From assembly GCF_018614915.1 (NCBI RefSeq), contig NZ_JAGGNU010000043.1:1-64000 (forward strand): DNA of 64,000 nt. Direction: 5' to 3'. This DNA comes from Variovorax paradoxus (lineage in GTDB: Bacteria; Pseudomonadota; Gammaproteobacteria; Burkholderiales; Burkholderiaceae_C). The notes under the pieces were generated by a model. It was not told the origin of the DNA, searched no databases, and saw only the letters and a program-made list of their open reading frames with translations. The number at the start of each line of letters is the position of its first letter. Position 1 is the first letter of the stretch. The position numbers were made by a program, and so were the translations under genes. Positions 37,732 through 46,627 of this stretch are shown here, one piece after another.

Positions 37732-38100
37732 CTCGGGTTCGTTGCAAACCACTTCGATGTTGTGTCCGTCCGGACCAATGACGAAAGCTGCATAGTAGTT
37801 CGCGTGGTAGTGCGGGCGCAGACCAGGCGCACCATTGTCCTTGCCACCCGCCTCCAGAGCCGCGCGATAGAAAGCTTCGACCTGTTGGCGATTCTCAGCC
37901 TTGAACGCCAGGTGAAGATGCGCCGGCTTCTCCTCGGTTTGGTACAGGCACAATGAAGCCTTACCCTTTGGGCTAAGCTCGACCCCGTATGTCGGGGGCC
38001 CCTCCGAGACAACAGCTACGCCGAGCGTTTCGAGTGCCTTGAGGAAGAACGCTTTGCTCGCTGCATAGTCGCTGACTCCGAATTTGACGTGGTCAAACAT
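37726..38100 (-). CDS. VOC family protein (glyoxalase/bleomycin-resistance fold), cassette-borne
   Basis: A 124-residue vicinal-oxygen-chelate protein. It begins MFDHVKFGVSDYAASKAFF and has the second half FYRAALEAGGKDNGAPG ... NYYAAFVIGPDGHNIEVV, with metal-ligand candidates His4 and the Glu of HNIEVV. Substrates in the family range from methylglyoxal adducts to antibiotics, so the function is open. GGAG precedes the ATG at 38100. The stop codon is embedded in an attC-like site, and VOC genes are common integron cargo, so this gene was probably acquired as a cassette. Confidence 0.85.
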   Translation of the reverse strand: MFDHVKFGVSDYAASKAFFLKALETLGVAVVSEGPPTYGVELSPKGKASLCLYQTEEKPAHLHLAFKAENRQQVEAFYRAALEAGGKDNGAPGLRPHYHANYYAAFVIGPDGHNIEVVCNEPEA

Positions 38101-38174
38101 GAGTTCTCCTGAAGTGTGTGGGCCTGGCTGACGGAGAGGCAACGCCTGCTGCGCACCTTGCAATGTCAGCTTGC

Positions 38175-38344
38175 GGACCTATTCTGTTGAAAAACTCGCC
38201 CTGGCGGTCTGAGTGCATCTTTCGGGGGGTACTCGACCCCTTGCCCGCCTCACGATCGCGGCTCCTGATGCGTTCTACGAGGTCGGTTTCGACCGGTGCT
38301 GCGCCGCGTCATGAGCGAGTCGAGTTTTTCAACACAATCGGACC
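38175..38344. mobile_element. MITE-like element with 24-bp terminal inverted repeats
   Basis: A 170-bp unit bounded by inverted arms at 38175-38198 and 38321-38344. The inner 14 bases of each arm (TGTTGAAAAACTCG / CGAGTTTTTCAACA) pair perfectly, and the outer 10 match at 7 positions. The interior holds no convincing gene and includes a small GGGGT-ACTCG-ACCCC hairpin. The form is that of a non-autonomous element or the fused ends of a lost IS. It accounts for most of the 399-bp gap between the VOC and GNAT genes. Confidence 0.6.
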
Positions 38345-38499
38345 CGGAGCAGACACTGAACGGCGGGAATTGATGGCCGCCAAGCCGTCATCGAATCTTG
38401 ATCCATCCGCCTCGATGATGAGCTGGATCGGCAACCACTAGCGCTTGGTGCGGGGGCTCGACTTCACTGTGACCGCAGAGACCAGGCGCCGGGCGACCT

Positions 38500-39120
38500 C
38501 TAATGCGGCTTTCGCAGCATGGGGACGATCGTGGGTGACGATCCTTCCTGGATCGCGCCCAAGGCTTCGAAACCGTGGCGTTGATAGAAGCCGAGATTGC
38601 GCGGATTGCTGGATTCGAGATACGCGGAAAAGTTGTCGGCGTCGCAGCGGGCAAGGGCATGAGCCATGAGCCGATCACCGATCCCCTGTCCCTGGCGTGC
38701 GGGATCGACGCCAATCAGCGGCAGGTACCAATGAGGCTCGGCGGGATGAAAGCCGGCCATCTTTTCGAACACGCGTGCGGCATCCGGGAGGATTGCAGGC
38801 GCAGCGGTGCGTTCGATCAGGCTTCCCAAGGCTTCCTCGTCGCTCGCTACTCCTGGCGGCAACCACAGGGCCACGCCCGCAAAATTCCCGGTTTGATGCG
38901 CGCATCCCAAGCCGAAGGACTTCCCGCCGAACGCCCGGGCGAGCAAAGGCATGTTCCGCAGGAAATCCTCGGGTCGCGGCCAGGACCAGCGAGCGGCCGG
39001 ATCCATGGCGAACGCCAGCACGACGGTGGAGATTGCGATATCGGCATCCGCTGCGGCGATCCGGCTTACGAGGGAAGAATTGTCGGAAGCGGTCATTTTT
39101 TGTGCCGCGGCAGCGGTCAA
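38500..39120 (-). CDS. GNAT family N-acetyltransferase
   Basis: A 206-residue acetyltransferase. The acetyl-CoA pyrophosphate loop is GVDPARQGQGIGDRLMAHAL, preceded by HWYLPLIGV (strand 4) and followed by AYLESSNPRNLGFYQRHGFEALG. The N-terminal half (VLAFAMDPAARWSWP, LWLPPGVASDE) fits the subgroup that acts on small molecules. The substrate cannot be predicted. An in-frame ATG at 39096 (MTASDNSSL) is an alternative start. No attC-like site follows its stop codon, so it is not obviously part of the neighbouring cassette. Confidence 0.85.
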   Translation of the reverse strand: MTAAAAQKMTASDNSSLVSRIAAADADIAISTVVLAFAMDPAARWSWPRPEDFLRNMPLLARAFGGKSFGLGCAHQTGNFAGVALWLPPGVASDEEALGSLIERTAAPAILPDAARVFEKMAGFHPAEPHWYLPLIGVDPARQGQGIGDRLMAHALARCDADNFSAYLESSNPRNLGFYQRHGFEALGAIQEGSSPTIVPMLRKPH

Positions 39121-39546
39121 ATGAGGTTCTTGAATTCCCGCGCAATCGTGCGCTTCCTGTGGTTCGGGAAAGACCAGAGGGTCCCGAGGCGCTAGTTGTG
39201 AATTCGCTTTTGACTCAAGTGCATTCGCACGGAAGTAGGACTGCCCATATTAAGCGCTTTGACGATCCAACCGCAGGACGCATTGGCTTGGTTTCGCAAT
39301 CTGCGCTGGATCAGCGTGCGCCTGCTCGTGGCTGCCTACATCCGTGTGCCCACCTTTTGGTGACGGCCTCCTTGTCGCCCCAGGCGCGGGAACAACTCGT
39401 TGGGATGCCGGAAAGCTGCCCGTGGCCAACGACAGGAAATGGCCGGCCTGAGTCATTCAGCTAACCAGAATGAGCACCGGCTTCGCGCCCAATCCAGTCT
39501 TCCTGCGACTCACATTCGACGTCCGGAAGCCGTCGTTGGAGAGCAT
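39121..39546. other. intergenic stretch, no feature recognised
   Basis: No convincing gene, RNA or repeat was found here. Short open frames on both strands lack ribosome sites and family-like sequence. The promoter of the GNAT gene probably lies at the left end. Confidence 0.4.
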
Positions 39547-40347
39547 TTACTTGCGTGGAGCGACAACCACTCCACGCAGCCCAGCCCCTTTGATCGCGGC
39601 CGCCACCAAGTGCGCTGATTTCGCATCCTCGACAAACTTGCCGACGTACATGGCAGCGGCGGCATTGCGCCCCTTGGGCACGCCCATGCCAATCGGTTCG
39701 ACGACGATCCGGCCCTCGAGAACTCGCGCGCCCGGCCGGCTTGTGGCTCCGGCAAAGAGGGCCGTCTTGGTTGCAGCAATCACTTCGGCCTTTCCGGTAT
39801 CCAGCAGGGCGAAGTTTTCGGCAGGACTATTGACGCGGACAAGCTCGGCATTCTTCACGGACTTGGACAGCTGGAGGTCGGCGCCGGATCTTTCGAGCAC
39901 TCCGATCCGGATCCCGGCCTTGTCCACATCCGCCGCCGTGGCGACAGGGACGCCGGCACGGACGAGGTAACCCTGTTCGACTTCCATGTAAGGCGCTGAG
40001 AAATCCATCGCCGCCGCCCGCTCGGCATTGATCCCGGCAAGTGCAACGTCCCATTCGCCGGACTTCGCACCGTCGATCAACGCGGGAGGGTTGGAATACA
40101 CGACCGGTTGGAAGGGCACGCCAACGCGGCGCGCGAGCTCCTTTCCGAGATCGACTGCAACGCCTTTGAGCTCGCCTGTCGCTGAATCCTTAGTCGCATA
40201 GATCGGCCCCAAGAGAAATGCGACTCGAAGTGTGCCCGTTGGTGCTGTAGCGGTTCTCGTCTCCTGATTCACATCCCCCTGCATTCCCGCGCAGCCCCCG
40301 ATGAACAGTCCGACCACCCCTGCTCGTATGCAATCACGTATTTGCAT
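39547..40347 (-). CDS. family 3 solute-binding lipoprotein
   Basis: A 266-residue periplasmic binding protein of the SBP_bac_3 class. A lipoprotein signal (RAGVVGLFIGGCAGM, lipobox IGGC) is followed by TGTLRVAFLLGPIY, ATGELKGVAVDLGKELARRVG and GEWDVALAGINAERAAAMDFSAPYMEVEQGYLV, the ordered family hallmarks. Such proteins bind amino acids or related compounds for ABC import. No permease or ATPase gene is adjacent, so it is an orphan. GAGGAG lies 7 nt before the ATG at 40347. Local base composition is a little less GC-rich than the metabolic genes. Confidence 0.85.
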   Translation of the reverse strand: MQIRDCIRAGVVGLFIGGCAGMQGDVNQETRTATAPTGTLRVAFLLGPIYATKDSATGELKGVAVDLGKELARRVGVPFQPVVYSNPPALIDGAKSGEWDVALAGINAERAAAMDFSAPYMEVEQGYLVRAGVPVATAADVDKAGIRIGVLERSGADLQLSKSVKNAELVRVNSPAENFALLDTGKAEVIAATKTALFAGATSRPGARVLEGRIVVEPIGMGVPKGRNAAAAMYVGKFVEDAKSAHLVAAAIKGAGLRGVVVAPRK

Positions 40348-40556
40348 GGTGTGCTCCTCTGAAGGCATCGGTGTATTCAGCCCGTCAAATCACATCGTCA
40401 TCCAAGACTCCGGTTTCCGGAAGCGGCCGGTAGCGGAGGCCCTCTTCTGGCCGCATTCTGCCTAAGCAGCCCGCGTCACGCCCTAGCCGACGGTACGCGA
40501 CAGCCCGCGCGTCCGAAGCCATGCCTCTTTGGATAAGCGATACAGGAAATGCCTTG

Positions 40557-40832
40557 TCAGCGGGTGACCAGCCGGGACGAGCGGATGGTCGAAGTCAGGA
40601 CCACAAGCAGGGCAAGCCCACCGACAACAATGAGCGTCCGGAGCCATACAGCGCCGCGAACAGCCAGGCCAGGGACCTGGGCAGAAAATGCTCTCAACCG
40701 GTCCGCTAACGGATGTCCCCTTGGAAGAACCGCTGCGACCAACAGTGGCCCAACGATGGTCAACACGGCAAGTAGGACGAGCGCAGCAACCGCATAGCCA
40801 AACACCATCCAAAAAGCCAGTTTCATCGCCAT
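40557..40832 (-). CDS. small membrane protein with two predicted helices
   Basis: A 91-residue protein without a recognised family. It has a first helix MKLAFWMVFGYAVAALVLLA continuing through LTIVGPLLVAAVL, a hydrophilic middle (PRGHPLADRLRAFSAQ), and a second helix (WLRTLIVVGGLALLVVLTS). A weak AAGGA lies 10-15 nt upstream of the two possible ATG codons. The hydrophobic periodicity supports a real gene, but nothing indicates its role. Confidence 0.5.
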   Translation of the reverse strand: MAMKLAFWMVFGYAVAALVLLAVLTIVGPLLVAAVLPRGHPLADRLRAFSAQVPGLAVRGAVWLRTLIVVGGLALLVVLTSTIRSSRLVTR

Positions 40833-40894
40833 TCGTCAATAGTCCTTCATGTTGTCACGGAGGTCCGCTCCTGGCCGAAACCGCCTACGGAATC

Positions 40895-41143
40895 TTAGCA
40901 ACGGCCTTCTCGACAAGTACGCGCTCCAAGCACAAGCATCTTTGGCAGAGTGGCGAGCTCCTGGTCGCTTGCCCGTCGAACCTGTTCGTCTCCCAGCCAG
41001 ACGTCCCCTGCGACGGTCCGAAGCGACATCTTGGCGTCATATTCCGAAAGTGGCTCGTTCGCAAGAAGGTCCCACTCGCCCGCCTTGATGGTATCCAGGC
41101 CGGTATAGATGCCGCGGGATGAACCTCCACGGCTTTGACTCAT
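40895..41143 (-). CDS. small hypothetical protein, possibly frameshifted at the 3' end
   Basis: An open frame of 82 codons reads like a soluble protein (YTGLDTIKAGEWDLLANEP, EYDAKMSLRTVAGDVWLG). Its last residues (LGARTCREGRC) look poor. A shift of one base near 40930 would instead give LGARVLVEKAVAKIP, a more natural end. It may be the decayed C-terminal part of a larger gene. No family was recognised. Confidence 0.35.
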   Translation of the reverse strand: MSQSRGGSSRGIYTGLDTIKAGEWDLLANEPLSEYDAKMSLRTVAGDVWLGDEQVRRASDQELATLPKMLVLGARTCREGRC

Positions 41144-41197
41144 CTGCCGTACCAGCGTCGCTGCGGGGGGCCGAGAGTGGAGCTGTCGCGTCGAGTC

Positions 41198-41626
41198 TCA
41201 CATGACCTGCATCACGGCGAACACCAGGTCCGGCGTCTTCTCGCTTCTCAGCTCAAACCGGTTGCCGGCGACCTGCCTCACGGACACGCAGGAAGCCTTC
41301 AAGCCTGACTCAGCACCCATCCATGTCAGTTCCCAGCAGAGCACGTTGTTCTTAACTTCCCATTTGCCCTGGTCCGCGCACTTGTCCGTAAGCTTGCTCC
41401 CAACCGCTCTTGCGCATACCGACCGGTCCTTGCGAAAGTCAAAGAGGTTGGTGTGCGAAGGGCGTTCCGGGGTCCCATAGATTGAGAGTCCCCAGGTTCG
41501 CCCGCTGACCAGTTCAACCAGAGCGGCACCTGAGATCTCTTGCACAGTCTGAGTTTGCGCGGCGTCGGCCATGCATGCCGCGAGCAGAGCTGCTGAAAGC
41601 TTTGGCAGGATCGGGGCGCTCGCCAT
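41198..41626 (-). CDS. secreted hypothetical protein
   Basis: A 142-residue protein with a Sec signal (ILPKLSAALLAACMADAAQ) and a mature part of beta character (TWGLSIYGTPERPSHTNLFDFRKD, KWEVKNNVLCWELTWM, VSVRQVAGNRFELRSEKTP). The shape, with a GRTW element after the signal and four Cys, resembles DUF995-type periplasmic proteins that read out small molecules, but I cannot assign it. AGGAA lies 5 nt before the ATG. Nothing suggests an operon partner. Confidence 0.6.
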   Translation of the reverse strand: MASAPILPKLSAALLAACMADAAQTQTVQEISGAALVELVSGRTWGLSIYGTPERPSHTNLFDFRKDRSVCARAVGSKLTDKCADQGKWEVKNNVLCWELTWMGAESGLKASCVSVRQVAGNRFELRSEKTPDLVFAVMQVM

Positions 41627-42183
41627 TGTGTTCCTCAGTTGGAGCCTACCGTCACAGTGCAGAAAGACTGCGTCATGGGCGCCAAGGCATCATGCACTCC
41701 TGAGTATCCAAGTGCAATGGGCCGTAGTGGCGCCGCCATGGGATTGCACGTTGGCCAAGAACACGTTCACTTGTCCGCCGCCACCGAGAGTCCGCTTTCG
41801 GACCTCACAATTGGAGGGCCGACGGTATGCCACAGGCCCGTCGCCCAGGTCGAGCGACAGGCATACGCCGCAAGAACGACGGACCGCTTCTCTGATCGGG
41901 CCAACTTGTCAAGCGCAGCGTTCTGCATTTGGATGTTGGGGTTCGGGATTCTCGAACAGAACGGCTCGGTGCAGCTCACGCTTCTCTACGCAGTCGGACC
42001 TGGCCTTAAGGGCCAGCGCTGCACGCATTGGTCAGACGGAACGGAGAGCCACGCTCTTGGGCGCGCTTTGATGCGCAGCAGTCACTTGCGGCTTCATCCG
42101 GACCATCGTCTACACCTTGACGCTCAAATTCAGGTTCCCCGCTTCCTTTCAAGTTCAGTGTTCGATCATGCCAGCGCTGCTGC
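41627..42183. other. 557-bp stretch without a convincing gene
   Basis: This region between the secreted hypothetical and the IS110 transposase has lower coding character than its surroundings. A GTG-started open frame of 70 codons at 41767-41979 (minus) has no supporting features. The right part probably includes the 3' non-coding end of the IS110 element, whose boundary I could not define because this family usually lacks inverted repeats. Confidence 0.4.
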
Positions 42184-43227
42184 TCATGCAGCTGCCGCAA
42201 TCGGCTCCTGTGCGCCCCAGCGGAACTCCGATCCGTCCACCCACATGCGGTGCAGGATGACGGCCAGTTTGCGTGCCACCGCGATCACCGCACGTCGGTG
42301 GCCTCGCGTCTTGGCCAGCCGCATGCCCCAGGCTTTCAGCGACGACCACTGCGCGTTGCGCGTAAGCAGCGAGTGGGCCGCGACGTACAAGGCACTCCGC
42401 ACATCCGCATCGCCTGCCCTCGAGATGTGGCCGGGATTGTCCATCTCTCCAGACTGGTAGCGCCTGGGCGTTAGACCAAAGTGGGCTGCGACCGTGCGCG
42501 ACGCCTTGAAGCGGGCCGGGTCGTCCACAGCGCACTTGAAGGTGAGCGCGGTCACCGGACCGACGCCGGGGATCGACATCAGGCGCACGCACAGCGGATC
42601 TGCCCTGGTCAGCGCTTTGACGGCGTTGTCCAGCTTCAGATAGGTCTTGTAGAGCACGGTCCTGGCGTCCAGCAAGGGCACAAGCGCACAAGACAGCAAC
42701 TCGTCATCGGCAAAGGTCGAACGCACCTGAACATCGAACGAACCATGGCCAACACGCGGGGCCAGGCGGATGCCGAAGACGCGCAGCAGCCCACGAAGTT
42801 CGTTCTCGAGGTCGACGCACTTGGCGAGGATCGCCTTGCGGCTGGCGAGCAAGGCACGTACGCGGTGGCTGTGCAGGCTCTTGATGTGCACCCGGCTGTA
42901 CCAGCCAGTGCGAAGGATCTGCGCGATGCCGCGGGCGTCGTTGCGGTCGGTCTTGTTGCGCATGGCGTCCAGGGTGTTCTTGACGCGACGTGCTTCCAGG
43001 CAGATGACCTCGAAGCCTGCGGCTTGCAGGCCGTACGTGAGCTACTGGCTCATCGCGCCCGCTTCGAAGCCGACGGACTTCAGCTCGGGGTTGAAGGCAC
43101 GCAGCCAGTCGACGATCACGTCGACATGCGCGTCGACCTTCGCCTCCCGACAGACCTCGCCGCGGTCGTCCACAACGCAGATCGAGACGGACCTCAGGGA
43201 GACATCGATTCCGGTGAAGTAGGTCAT
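42184..43227 (-). pseudogene. IS110-family transposase with an in-frame amber codon
   Basis: The whole gene is in one frame. The N-terminal DEDD/RuvC-like domain starts MTYFTGIDVSLRSVSICVVDD and reaches VGFEAGAMSQ, where a TAG stop occurs. The frame then continues LTYGLQAAGFEVICLEA and MRNKTDRNDARGIAQIL, through the C-terminal transposase_20 domain (LMSIPGVGPVTALTF, HFGLTPRRYQSGE) to a normal stop. Relatives usually have an aromatic residue at this position (MSxWLxxGL), so a TGG-to-TAG change is likely. The copy should be inactive unless suppressed. It marks the left side of an acquired segment. Confidence 0.85.
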
Positions 43228-43712
43228 TCAAGCTCTCCTTCGTAGTGGGCTTACGAGTCTAGGAAGAGAACTCTGCGGGTCAATCAACCCGCCCGATCAC
43301 CGATGCTCCTGGCCGGCAGCGTGAGTACGCGACCATGCCAGGGAGCTGCCTTCCGGCGCTCGCTGGTTGCCGGCGACCCTGTTGAGTGAAGTCAAGGGCC
43401 CGGCATCGAAGAAGTCCATCCTTGTTGGCCCTCAACTCGATGGGAGACCATCATGGAATCGGTAGCCAATGCCATCCAGCATACTGACGGCCGCCCGGCC
43501 GCCGAATCAAACAGATCGGCCGGGCGACCTCACGTGCCGCGCGCTTGGCCCGAAAGGCAGTTTCCAGGTGCAGCCGGGAACTGACACTCCCGGCCAATAA
43601 CTGCCGCGCGCTCCCGCTGGCGAACTGGCTCGATGCCTGCCGTTCGGCTTGACCATAGACCGGACCTATGCCGGCCGGCGCGGTGCGGGAGCGGGAGTCC
43701 GCGTCGAGCATG
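43228..43712. other. 485-bp stretch: IS110 5' non-coding part and unassigned sequence
   Basis: IS110 elements carry a long non-coding stretch upstream of the transposase that encodes a guide (bridge) RNA, so part of 43228-43450 may be that region. The remainder up to the HxlR gene shows no convincing coding frame. Confidence 0.35.
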
Positions 43713-44411
43713 TCAACCCGCGGGGCTGGCGCCGGCGCGGGCGACTGGCGCGATGTTGGCGAACATGCTGCGTGCGTTCCAGGTTGGGAAGGCTCTTACG
43801 AGCGACACGGGGCCGTGGAGTTGGATGCGGCCCTCGCGGGTGGCTTGGGCCCAGGTGAGCTGGCCGGCGTGCCATTTGACGAAGGCTTCGGCTTCCGCCG
43901 TGATGTAGAGGTCCTCGTCGCGGCCGGGGCACGTCTTGCAGATCTCGGTGTCTCCGAGCTCAATGAGTAGCCAATAGCGCTCAGGGCGCGGACGACCGGT
44001 GAAGTCGAAGCGGATGACGATGCGTCGATCCGGGAGCCGGTCTCGGCGGAGCGCGCGGCACATCGACCAAAGGGCCACATACGGGTCGAGGTTCTCGGGG
44101 GCGATCTCGAGCCAACGCGCACCCCACTCGCCGAGTGACTGGCAAACCTCGAAGAGCTGGTGGCCCGCGGACGTAAGCTTGTATTGGTGCCCGCGCCCGT
44201 CGGGCTTAGGTGCCGACTCGACGACGCCACGCCGTTCGAGTTGCCTGAGCCGTTCTGAGAGCAGGGTACGCGACAGTCCGGGCGCGCCCTCCAGGATCTC
44301 ACCGAAGCATCCGCACCCAAGGTGCAGGTTACGGATGATCAGCGGCGTCCAGCGCTCGGCGAAGATCTCGGCGCCACGGGCGATGGGACAGTATTGGCCG
44401 TACGTCCTCAT
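43713..44411 (-). CDS. HxlR family transcriptional regulator with C-terminal SCP2-like domain
   Basis: A 232-residue regulator. The winged helix is of HxlR type: GQYCPIARGAEIFAERWTPLIIRNLHLG (the conserved N-terminal Cys with RW), LEGAPGLSRTLLSERLRQLERRGVVE and a wing GHQYKLTSAGHQL. The second half (RIVIRFDFTGRPRPERYWLLIE ... EAFVKWHAGQLTWAQA) resembles SCP2/sterol-carrier-like ligand domains found in a subgroup of this family, many of them from actinobacteria. It is divergent from the FAD oxidoreductase gene and most likely represses it in response to a quinone, aldehyde or other electrophile. Confidence 0.85.
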   Translation of the reverse strand: MRTYGQYCPIARGAEIFAERWTPLIIRNLHLGCGCFGEILEGAPGLSRTLLSERLRQLERRGVVESAPKPDGRGHQYKLTSAGHQLFEVCQSLGEWGARWLEIAPENLDPYVALWSMCRALRRDRLPDRRIVIRFDFTGRPRPERYWLLIELGDTEICKTCPGRDEDLYITAEAEAFVKWHAGQLTWAQATREGRIQLHGPVSLVRAFPTWNARSMFANIAPVARAGASPAG

Positions 44412-44444
44412 GAGCCCAGTATCGCGCGCCCACCTTCGGCTGTG

Positions 44445-44463
44445 AAGTCCAGATTCTTGACTT
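44445..44463. promoter_or_regulatory. inverted repeat, candidate HxlR operator
   Basis: AAGTC and GACTT half-sites separated by 9 bp lie in the 104-bp region shared by the divergent HxlR and oxidoreductase genes. Spacing and position fit an operator for a dimeric winged-helix regulator. The match is short, so confidence is limited. Confidence 0.35.
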
Positions 44464-44515
44464 TACGGCCGAGGTCCGCGGTGGTCCGATGTGGTCATCG
44501 AAAGTGGAGGACACC

Positions 44516-45943
44516 ATGACGACACCGACGACCGCGGAATTGGGGCACAGGAGAAAGCAGCCAAACCTCGTTGAAATCGGCGGGTTTCGAGGCCGGCTGA
44601 TCAGTGCCGACCACGCCGACTACGACATCGAGCGTGCGGTGTGGAACGGTGCCGTCGACCGGCGCCCACGTCTGATTGCCCAATGCATCGGGACCGCCGA
44701 CGTGGTCGCGGCCGTGCGTTTCGCCCGCGACCACGATCTGGAGATCGCCATACGCGGCGGTGGCCACAACGTGGCGGGCACCGCCGTTTGTGACGACGGG
44801 ATCGTTATCGACCTCTCGGCGATGCGGGCCGTGCAGGTCGATCCCGCCCACCGCAGGGCCTGGGTACAGGGCGGTGCGCTGTGGGGCGACGTCGACCACG
44901 AGACGCAGGTGCACGGTCTGGTCACCACCGGCGGAATCGTGAGCCACACCGGCGTCGCCGGGTTGACCCTCGGCGGTGGCGTCGGGTGGCTGATGCGCAA
45001 GCACGGACTTACGGTCGACAACCTTCTCGCCGCCAATGTCGTGACAGCCAACGGCGAGCTGCTGCGCGCGTCCGAGGACGAGCACCCCGACCTGTTCTGG
45101 GCGCTGCGCGGCGGCGGCGGCAACTTCGGCGTGGTCACCTCGTTCGAGTTCCGCCTCCACTGCGTTGGGCCCACCGTCCTGGCCGGGCCCATCCTCTGGG
45201 ACGCGAGCGACGCCAGGGAGGTTCTCCGCTTCTACCGCGACTTCGTCCGCGACTCTCCCGACGAGCTCGGCACGGTCGCGAGGTTTGGCACCGCGCCACC
45301 GCTGCCGGTCATCCCCGCGGATCTGCACTGGCGCCCGGTGATGATGGTCGGCACCTGCTACGCCGGGCCGATCGAGGACGGTGAGCGGGCGCTCGGCCCG
45401 CTCCGTGCGTGCCGGTCTCCTCTTCTCGACCTCGTCGGCCCCACGCCGTATGTGGGATTCCAGAGCGCGATCGACTCGACCGTCGTCCACGGCTGGAACT
45501 ACTACTGGAAGTCAACCCACCTCCCCGAGCTCAGCGACGACCTCATTGAAGTGATCGCCGCGCACGCGTTCACCTGCGAGTCGCCACGGTCGTACGTGGC
45601 GATGTTCCATCTGAAGGGTGCGGTGAGCCGCGTGGCCGAGGGCGAGACAGCGTTCGGGAACCGGCAGGCTTCGCACGCGATCACGCTAGATGCGGTGTGG
45701 CGGCCAGGCGAGGACTTCGGCGCGCGGGACACCGCTTGGGCGAGGGGGTTCTTCGCCGCCCTCGGCCGGTTCCGCCAAGGCGTCTACGTCAACTTCCTCG
45801 GCGGCGACGAAGACCCCAGCCGGGTCCGTGAGGCGTACGGCGACTGCGTCTACGACCGGCTCGTGGACGTGAAGACCAGGTACGACCCCGACAACGTCTT
45901 CCACCACAACCAGAATATCCGCCCGCGGTTGAGTCATGCGTGA
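44516..45943 (+). CDS. FAD-binding oxidoreductase, berberine-bridge / 6-hydroxynicotine-oxidase type
   Basis: A 475-residue flavoprotein of the PCMH/BBE class. The FAD loop is AIRGGGHNVAGTAV, whose His is the usual 8-alpha-histidyl attachment residue, followed by GGALWGDVDHETQVHGLV, LTLGGGVGWLMRKHGLTVDN and LRGGGGNFGVVTSFEF. The C-terminal BBE tail is YDPDNVFHHNQNIRP. Family members oxidise alcohols, amines or sugars with oxygen as acceptor; the substrate is unknown. GGAGG lies 7 nt before the ATG. Codon use and best-known homologues of this pattern are actinobacterial, suggesting transfer together with the HxlR gene. Confidence 0.88.
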   Translation: MTTPTTAELGHRRKQPNLVEIGGFRGRLISADHADYDIERAVWNGAVDRRPRLIAQCIGTADVVAAVRFARDHDLEIAIRGGGHNVAGTAVCDDGIVIDLSAMRAVQVDPAHRRAWVQGGALWGDVDHETQVHGLVTTGGIVSHTGVAGLTLGGGVGWLMRKHGLTVDNLLAANVVTANGELLRASEDEHPDLFWALRGGGGNFGVVTSFEFRLHCVGPTVLAGPILWDASDAREVLRFYRDFVRDSPDELGTVARFGTAPPLPVIPADLHWRPVMMVGTCYAGPIEDGERALGPLRACRSPLLDLVGPTPYVGFQSAIDSTVVHGWNYYWKSTHLPELSDDLIEVIAAHAFTCESPRSYVAMFHLKGAVSRVAEGETAFGNRQASHAITLDAVWRPGEDFGARDTAWARGFFAALGRFRQGVYVNFLGGDEDPSRVREAYGDCVYDRLVDVKTRYDPDNVFHHNQNIRPRLSHA

Positions 45944-46560
45944 GTTTTTGAAGCCCTGTGGCCGCCTCCTGCGAGGCCCAGAGGCAGCCCTTCGACGGGC
46001 CGCTCTGAGATGCAGTGGATCGGCACCTTGAGATCGACTAAGGACCGCGACGGGTCGGTAGTACCAGTTCAGCTCGCACCCAACCGGTCGTTTGATTCCA
46101 GACCGCCGTCACGGGTTGCTAAGCAGCCGGTCTCAAAGACGAAGCGGCCGTACGAGAGGCTGGCCGCCGAATGACCGGTTATGGCCGGCGCCGTCGTTCA
46201 TGCGATGTGCCGCGACTGACTTAGTTCAGTCTGAAGCGGAAATCCGACGGGGCTGCGAAGTATCGAAATCCTGCCTCAAGGCTCGCTGGCCACAGCGGCG
46301 CCTTTGAGCCGTCTGTTCGATGGCACGCTCCATGTCGCCTTCTTGCTTTTCTTGGGACTGAGCGCGGATGTAACGGTTCGCCCGCCAAAGACACTTGGCA
46401 GAAGGGTTCCAGATCCCAGCGCTCACTGGCATGAGGCTTGGCAGAGCGTAAACGCCGGATTGGGCGCTCCGGGTCCTTGCGAAGGTCAGGCCGCCTCGCA
46501 GTTCTGTCACAAAGGCCCTTCGGTCGACATCCGGCGCGGCGCTCTGGTCTTGGACGCGGC
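45944..46560. other. long intergenic stretch before the bufferin locus
   Basis: No supported gene is present. Open frames on both strands here lack ribosome sites, conserved motifs and normal codon bias, and several overlap each other. The right end leads directly into the operator array and promoter region of the DUF2282 gene. Confidence 0.4.
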
Positions 46561-46627
46561 GTGACTGAATCGTGAACTTCCGTTGATGGCCGCGTGAGGT
46601 GCGGAGGCCAGACTCGATTCCGGAGCG
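46561..46627 (+). promoter_or_regulatory. operator array A (four 11-bp units) and promoter box upstream of bufA
   Basis: Four direct units start exactly 11 bp apart: GTGACTGAATC (46561), GTGAACTTCCG (46572), TTGATGGCCGC (46583) and GTGAGGTGCGG (46594). ATTCCGGAGCG follows at 46617, 23 bp after the start of the fourth unit. The same four-unit layout and the same box at the same distance occur upstream of the cupin gene. Direct repeats at 10-11 bp spacing are the usual target form of OmpR/PhoB-type regulators, and one is encoded 7.5 kb downstream. Confidence 0.7.

Noticed and set aside
38500-39120. GNAT gene as a second integron cassette next to the VOC cassette
   Set aside because: No attC-like hairpin or RYYYAAC core is found after its stop codon.
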